A stretch of DNA of 64,000 bases from Poriferisodalis sp965208895 (GTDB lineage Bacteria > Actinomycetota > Acidimicrobiia > Acidimicrobiales > Poriferisodalaceae): the NCBI RefSeq assembly GCF_965208895.1, contig NZ_OZ242363.1, positions 2,790,001-2,854,000 of the forward strand. The letters are read 5' to 3'. The stretch's first letter is position 1; every line of letters starts with the position of its first letter. The translations under genes and the position numbers were made by a program. Shown here piece by piece: positions 59,706-64,000 of this stretch. The notes under the pieces are model-generated. The model was given only the letters and a program-made list of their open reading frames with translations, was not told the DNA's origin and did not search any database.

Positions 59706-60343
59706 CGGTGCCAGATGGGCGCAAGGTGTTCGTTCCTGCTTCGATGATTGATCGCGTCATTTCGCGTGGCCTTGATCTGCTGATGATGGGCACGGTGTTC
59801 TGTGCTGTGGCGGCTCCGATCATTGTCATAGACGGATTCGTTGGCCTCCAACACATGCTGGAACCCGGCAATCAATCCGGCACCGAGGGCTTCGTCGGAG
59901 CGTTGGCGGTCGGCGGACTCGCAGCAGCCTGCTGGGAGCCAGTCTGGCAGTCGACAAGACGACGCACTTTTGGCAGGACTACGGTTGACATTGAGCTGCG
60001 AGATGGTGCAGACCCGCATCTACATGCCTCGACCGGTCGGGTGCTAGGCCGGTATGCGGTCTCAGTAGTGACGTGTTGCGCGTGTATCGGTCTGTCGTTA
60101 GCTGCGGCCCTCGCGGCAGGGATGGGTGTAACACCTTGGCGCGTGGTCGCTCTGATTGCCGTTCCATGTGCGCTGGTTTGGTTGTCGGCGCTGCTGTCTG
60201 CTTTGCTTCGCAGTGATCGGCGCGGTTGGCACGACATGGTGGCGGGGACGGTGTTGGTGAGCACGTTTGTGCCTTCGGCACGGCCGCAGTTGGGTTGTGG
60301 CCCGTCGGGTGGCGTCGTGGACGGCTCGGGCGCTGGCCGGTGA
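59702..60343 (+). CDS. RDD-family membrane protein (first copy)
   Basis: Product of 213 aa, overlapping the hydrolase stop (ATGA). RDD landmarks: MIDRVISRGLDLLMMGTVF (Arg-Asp pattern in helix 1) and SDRRGWHDMVAGTVLVST near the end, with about four or five helices. RDD proteins are of uncertain function; some affect ion or lipid transport. The last third lies in an 831-bp tandem duplication (see 61007-61291). Confidence 0.8.
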   Translation: MTVPDGRKVFVPASMIDRVISRGLDLLMMGTVFCAVAAPIIVIDGFVGLQHMLEPGNQSGTEGFVGALAVGGLAAACWEPVWQSTRRRTFGRTTVDIELRDGADPHLHASTGRVLGRYAVSVVTCCACIGLSLAAALAAGMGVTPWRVVALIAVPCALVWLSALLSALLRSDRRGWHDMVAGTVLVSTFVPSARPQLGCGPSGGVVDGSGAGR

Positions 60344-60362
60344 GGGGACGAGGGAAGTGTCG

Positions 60363-60500
60363 ATGAGTGCAAGGGGGTGGAAGCGGGTGTTGTGGTCTGT
60401 GGGGCTGGCTGCTGGGGCGGCGCTTGTGACGCTGACGGCGGCTGGCCGCGGCTCCGGCGGCGCGGAGATCTCTGCATTCGGGCCAGAGGCAAGCGAATGA
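60363..60500 (+). pseudogene. Truncated signal-peptide gene fragment
   Basis: ATG 60363 encodes 45 aa: MSARGWKRVLWSVGLAAGAA, then a short GSGGAEISAFG segment, and stops at 60500 in ATGA overlap with the second RDD gene. It has the signal peptide but none of the mature domain found after the second copy (61208-62134), so it looks like the severed start of a duplicated secreted protein. Confidence 0.6.
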
Positions 60501-61174
60501 AGCCGTCGCCCGAAATCGCTGGGGTGCGATCGGCCTCGATGGCGGACCGGGTGGCCGCCCGCTTGGTTGATCTGATTCTGGTGGGTGTTGTGTTCGCTCT
60601 CGTGTTGTTGCCGACTCTGCTCGTGCTCGGATCCTTCACTGTTCTCCTCGTGGGAGACCTGGGCCTTGGGGGGACCGGCAGTCCTCATGCCGATTTTGCT
60701 GAATATGGCATGTTCATTGCTGCGGCTGCGCTTGCTGCGCTGGGCTACGAGCCGTTTACGCTCACCGTCAAGCGCTTGACGCTCGGTAAGACAGTCACGC
60801 TCGGAAAGGCGGGCAGGAGAGTCGAAATCCGTCTTGCAAGCGACTGCAGGCGGCCGGCTTCGCCTCGGCGCGCGGCCGGTCGGTTTGCCGTGTCGTCTGG
60901 GACATGCGCGGCGGCTTTCGGCCTGTCGCTTGTCGTGGGGTCGGCGTTGGGGGTTGGTCTCGACCTATGGCGTGTGGTCGGCTTGCTCGCTCTTTCGAGT
61001 GTGGCAGTTTGGTTGTCGGTGCTGCTGTCTGCTTTGCTTCGCGTTGATCGGCGCGGTTGGCACGACATGGTGGCGGGGACGGTGTTGGTGAGCACGTTTG
61101 TGGCTTCGGCACGGCCGGGGTCGGGTTGTGGCCCGTCGGGTGGCGTCGCTCACGACTCGGGCGTTGGCCGGTGA
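60497..61174 (+). CDS. RDD-family membrane protein (second copy)
   Basis: Product of 225 aa, ATG 60497. SMADRVAARLVDLILVGVVF and VDRRGWHDMVAGTVLVSTFV are the RDD marks. It resembles the first RDD protein along its length, but only the last third is nearly identical at DNA level, suggesting a recent duplication or gene conversion there. Coupled by ATGA overlap to the fragment at 60363-60500. Confidence 0.8.
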   Translation: MKPSPEIAGVRSASMADRVAARLVDLILVGVVFALVLLPTLLVLGSFTVLLVGDLGLGGTGSPHADFAEYGMFIAAAALAALGYEPFTLTVKRLTLGKTVTLGKAGRRVEIRLASDCRRPASPRRAAGRFAVSSGTCAAAFGLSLVVGSALGVGLDLWRVVGLLALSSVAVWLSVLLSALLRVDRRGWHDMVAGTVLVSTFVASARPGSGCGPSGGVAHDSGVGR

Positions 61175-61193
61175 GGGGACGAGGGAAGTGTCG

Positions 61194-62134
61194 ATGAGTG
61201 CAAGGGGATGGAAGCGGGTGTTGTGGTCTGTGGGGCTGGCTGCAGTAGTGGTTCTTGTGGCTCTGGCGGCGCGGAGATCTCTGCATTCGGGTTCGTGTCG
61301 GGCAGTGACGCTGACGGCCGGTTTGGCGCCGCCGATGGCGATCCGGCCCCGGTTGCGTCAGCGCGTGTGACGGCGGCAGACGGCGCTGAGCATTGGGATG
61401 CGTTCGGGTCCGTTTCCGCGGTGCGGCAGGTTGACGGCGGCAGCGACGGTGTCGGCGGCGCAAGCGATACCGCAGTCGCTGCGGAAGATTCGACGGGTTT
61501 TCTGGTGGTGGGCCGGGCGACCGGGGTGTCGGGTTGCGGAGAGCTGTTCGTGTCTCCCGGCGAGCAGCTGATGCTCGCTGCGGCGGGATTCTCTGCGGGG
61601 TCGTCGGTGAGTTTCGTCGGGAAGTGGGCGTCGGCAGTCGGGGACTCCTCACAGGACTTTGACATTCCTGCAGCAATCGCTGGTGCCGATGGGGCTCTGG
61701 AACTCTCGTGGACGGTGCCCTCAGCGCCCGATGCGGCGACGGATCCTGTGCCGCGTGGGTACGCGATCCAAGCGACGGGACGCAATCCCGCCGGGGGCAC
61801 CCATACGGTGTACATGCTTGAGCCCGTGGTGGCATACCCGGCTACGGCACCGTGTGCGGCCGACGATACCGTGTCAACTCCGCTCGGTGCGCCGTTGAGT
61901 GTCGATGTGCTGGCGAACGATGTGGTGCCGTCCGGCGGTTCTTTGGACAAGAACTCCGTGGTGGTGCAACCGGCTGGGGACGGCGTATTCGATGTCGACG
62001 CGTCATCGGGTGTGGTCTCGTTCTCGCCTGCTGCGGGGTTCTGCGGCAATGTCGCGCGGTTGAGTGTGTTGGGTACTGTCGGCGCAGGGACAGCGCCCGG
62101 GCGGGCCGGTGAGGGCGCGGTTGCCAGGGCATGA
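61194..62134 (+). pseudogene. Secreted adhesin-like protein, signal peptide out of frame
   Basis: The start duplicated from 60363 occurs at 61194 but runs out of frame after about 58 codons; the mature part is open from 61208 in another frame. That mature part (about 300 aa) is Asp/Ala/Gly-rich and ends with a cadherin-like module (DDTVSTPLGAPLSVDVLAND then GVVSFSPAAGFCGN). A 22-base deletion relative to copy 1 explains the shift. If expressed from 61208 it would not be exported. Ends 16 bases before the GmaS-like gene. Confidence 0.6.
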
Positions 62135-62150
62135 TCACAGGGGACGCGCC

Positions 62151-63530
62151 ATGAGCGACAGCGCTGATGCACTGGACGAGATCCGCAGCCGGACCGAAGC
62201 CGACGGCGTGGAGTTCATCTACGCCATGTTCGTGGAGATGCACGGAAAACCGTGCGCCAAGCTGGTGCCGGTCAGCGCCCTCGAGGGCTTGATGGCCGAC
62301 GGGGCCGGCTTTGCGGGTTTCGCCGCTGGCCCTATGGGTCAGGACCCCTCCAGCCCCGACATCTTGGCGCTGCCCGACCCAGCCTCATACACGCAGCTGC
62401 CATGGCAGCCCAACGTGGCCGCCATGCAGTGCGATCCGACCGTCGAGGGTGAGCTGTGGCCCTATGCGCCGCGTGTGATCCTGCGCCGGGCGCTGGAAGC
62501 TGCGGCCGAGCGCAATCTCGTGCTCAAGTGCGGCGTGGAGGCCGAGTACTCACTGGTGGTGCGCAACGACGACGGCTCGCTCTCGGTGGCTGACGACCGC
62601 GACAACATGACTCTGCCGTGCTACGACGCCAAGGGCCTCACTCGAATGCTCCCGCACCTCACCGCGGTGTCGAAGAACCTCGATGCGATGGGATGGGGCA
62701 ACTACGCCAACGACCACGAGGATGCGAACGGCCAGTACGAGCAGAACTGGCTGTACTCCGACGCGCTCACCACCGCCGACCGGCTGATCCTGTTCCGGCT
62801 GATGGTGCACACCTTGGCCCAGCGCGACGGCCGCTACGCCACGTTCATGCCCAAGCCGTTCGCGGACAAGACCGGCAACGGGCTGCACACCCACCTCAGC
62901 CTGTGGACCGCCGACACCGACGAGCCGCTGTTCATCGGCGGCAGCGGCGGCGGTCCCGACACCAAAGGGCTGGGCCTGAGCGACCTCGCCTACAAGTTCG
63001 TGGGCGGGCTCATCCGCCACGCCCGCTCGCTGGTGGCCGTGGTCTGCCCGATTGTCAACTCCTACAAGCGCATGGGAGTGGGTGCACCCACGTCGGGCGC
63101 CACCTGGGCACCGGCGTACGCGGTCTACGGCGGCAACAACCGCACCCAGATGATTCGCGTTCCCGAACCCGACCGCATCGAGGTCCGCCTCGGCGACGGG
63201 GCCGCCAACCCGTACCTGATGTTCGCGGCCTATCTGGCCTGCGGGCTCGACGGCGTCGACAATGACGTTGACCCCGGCGAGCCCAACACCGACAACCTGC
63301 ATGCCATGTCAGCCGAAGAGGTGGCGGCGAAGGGGATCGCGGTGCTGCCGCCCACGCTGCTGCACGCAGCCGACGAGCTTGCATCCTCCAGTGTTCTCGG
63401 CGCCGGCCTCGGTGAGACTGCCGAGGGTCCCTACCGTGACTATTTCGCGAAGGTGAAGCGAGATGAGTTCCTGGCCCATCACAGCGTCGTCACCGCCGGC
63501 GAGGTCGATCAATACCTCACGCTGTTCTGA
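62151..63530 (+). CDS. GlnA-family gamma-glutamylmethylamide synthetase-like / type III glutamine synthetase (GmaS/GlnT)
   Basis: Product of 459 aa. The start EFIYAMFVEMHGKPCAKLVP and the following SALEGLMADGAGFAGFAAGP are characteristic of GmaS/GlnT proteins. ATP/glutamate motifs include CGVEAEYSLVV, NGLHTHLSLW, KRMGVGAPTSGATWAPAYAV and DRIEVRLGDGAANPYLMFAA. It would ligate glutamate to an amine (methylamine in GmaS, ammonia in GlnT). MgsCBA-type genes are 4.6 kb upstream on the other strand. AGGGGA precedes ATG 62151. Confidence 0.85.
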   Translation: MSDSADALDEIRSRTEADGVEFIYAMFVEMHGKPCAKLVPVSALEGLMADGAGFAGFAAGPMGQDPSSPDILALPDPASYTQLPWQPNVAAMQCDPTVEGELWPYAPRVILRRALEAAAERNLVLKCGVEAEYSLVVRNDDGSLSVADDRDNMTLPCYDAKGLTRMLPHLTAVSKNLDAMGWGNYANDHEDANGQYEQNWLYSDALTTADRLILFRLMVHTLAQRDGRYATFMPKPFADKTGNGLHTHLSLWTADTDEPLFIGGSGGGPDTKGLGLSDLAYKFVGGLIRHARSLVAVVCPIVNSYKRMGVGAPTSGATWAPAYAVYGGNNRTQMIRVPEPDRIEVRLGDGAANPYLMFAAYLACGLDGVDNDVDPGEPNTDNLHAMSAEEVAAKGIAVLPPTLLHAADELASSSVLGAGLGETAEGPYRDYFAKVKRDEFLAHHSVVTAGEVDQYLTLF

Positions 63531-63542
63531 AAAGATGAGTCC

Positions 63543-64000
63543 ATGAGCGCATCGGATTCGGCACAAGCGAGGGCCGCAGCGCGCGCAGCAGCGGTCGCAG
63601 ACGCGATGGACGACATCGCCAAGATCGATGCGCACGGCAGTTCCCACGGCGGCATCGACCGGGCAGGCATCGCACGCATCAAGGAACGGCTGCTGGAGCT
63701 GGCCACCCACACCGAACTGTTCCCGTCGGAAGACTTCCCGCCTCCTGACGGCGAGCGCGGCTCTTTCAACTACCGGCTCGCCCAAAACGACGACGACACG
63801 CTCGCGCTGTACGTCCAGAGCGTCAGCACCGGCACGTCGGCACCGCCGCATGAGCACACGACGTGGGCGGTCATCGTGGGCATGCGCGGCCAGGAGCTGA
63901 ATCGCTTCTACGACTGCTGCGCCGGTGAGGGCGAGCCGCATGTCGAACGTGAAGAGATGGTCGAGCGCGGCACCGGCGTTGCCATGCTCGGCCACGACAT
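63543..64000 (+). CDS. Cysteine dioxygenase-like cupin protein (truncated by window end)
   Basis: First 152 residues only. RLAQNDDDTLALYVQSVSTG and SAPPHEHTTWAVIVGMRGQE show the H-x-H iron-binding cupin motif of the cysteine/thiol dioxygenase family, which oxidises thiols such as cysteine or 3-mercaptopropionate with O2. The ATG at 63543 is 12 bases after the GmaS-like stop. The catalytic third His lies beyond the window. Confidence 0.75.
   Translation, partial: MSASDSAQARAAARAAAVADAMDDIAKIDAHGSSHGGIDRAGIARIKERLLELATHTELFPSEDFPPPDGERGSFNYRLAQNDDDTLALYVQSVSTGTSAPPHEHTTWAVIVGMRGQELNRFYDCCAGEGEPHVEREEMVERGTGVAMLGHD

Larger units (their letters stand above)
60176..61291 (+). repeat. 831-bp-spaced tandem duplication of RDD end and signal peptide
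   Basis: Copy 1 (60176-60482) and copy 2 (61007-61291) share long near-identical stretches, such as the segment encoding DRRGWHDMVAGTVLVSTFV and the start MSARGWKRVLWSVGLAA. Copy 2 lacks 22 bases present in copy 1 inside the signal-peptide region, which shifts its frame. The duplication therefore made RDD-signal-RDD-signal order. Confidence 0.85.

Overview
This 64 kb window is very GC-rich, densely coded chromosomal DNA. Gene content and protein style (two nuo clusters in actinobacterial order, N-methylglutamate-type genes, RDD membrane proteins, many Val/GTG starts, acidic Ala-rich linkers) point to an actinobacterium. An acidimicrobial marine or host-associated lineage is my best guess. That placement is inference: there is no rRNA or other strong marker gene here.

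Layout. (1) 1-6502: the 3' half of a first respiratory complex I operon (end of nuoI, then nuoJKLMN). A HAD hydrolase gene (6505-7107) follows, enclosed by two exact 36-bp copies of the nuoN 3' end. (2) 7207-9291: an AT-richer promoter region with three TTGA-N8-TCAA palindromes, a Schlafen/AlbA-type ATP-binding regulator, and a strong hairpin. (3) 9385-10886: a repetitive lipoprotein (minus strand) and a small HTH protein. (4) 11040-20503: a complete polyol-type PTS locus with an unusual 588-aa polyol-phosphate dehydrogenase, a PfkB kinase, a membrane protein, enzyme I, a BglG/MtlR regulator, mannitol-family EIIC, EIIB and EIIA as separate proteins, HPr and a small unknown protein. (5) 20651-23725: a lone 1024-aa N6-adenine DNA methylase with a possible N-terminal nuclease. 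(6) 23831-35209: a second complex I operon, nuoABCD-HIJKLMN, without nuoEFG and with odd repeat-bearing linkers at nuoC/nuoD and nuoJ/nuoK. A MidA/NDUFAF7-type methyltransferase follows.

(7) 36503-43246: a one-helix micro-protein, cobD and cbiZ (minus strand) between two diverged copies of the micro-protein 3' end, acetyl-CoA synthetase, a HAD phosphatase, a HEPN protein, HtpX and YajQ. (8) 43455-43539: tRNA-Tyr(GUA). (9) 43709-48650: a type I secretion locus with two small RTX proteins, an ABC exporter, an HlyD adaptor and a GHKL/SpoIIAB-like protein. (10) 48809-54338: SDR, phytanoyl-CoA dioxygenase-like, DUF1330, SRPBCC, SulP transporter and enoyl-CoA hydratase genes. (11) 54496-64000: three glutamate-synthase-like subunits (MgsCBA/GlxDCB order, minus strand), a secreted Calx-beta/SGNH hydrolase that looks frameshifted, an 831-bp tandem duplication of RDD and signal-peptide segments, a GmaS/GlnT-type ligase and a truncated cysteine dioxygenase-like gene.

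How parts work together. Complex I (two versions) feeds the respiratory chain, and MidA is the family that modifies the NuoD-type subunit. The PTS locus holds every phosphotransfer component (EI, HPr, EIIA, EIIB, EIIC) plus two catabolic enzymes, so polyol uptake and entry to glycolysis could run from one locus. The MgsABC and GmaS homologues together suggest methylamine or other amine nitrogen assimilation through gamma-glutamylmethylamide and N-methylglutamate, although the dehydrogenase step is not in view.

The most striking recurring pattern is duplicated gene ends: exact or diverged copies of a gene's 3' end bracket a cargo (HAD gene; cobD-cbiZ; a 23-codon mini-ORF), and further tandem repeats sit at nuoB, nuoJ/nuoK and the RDD genes.
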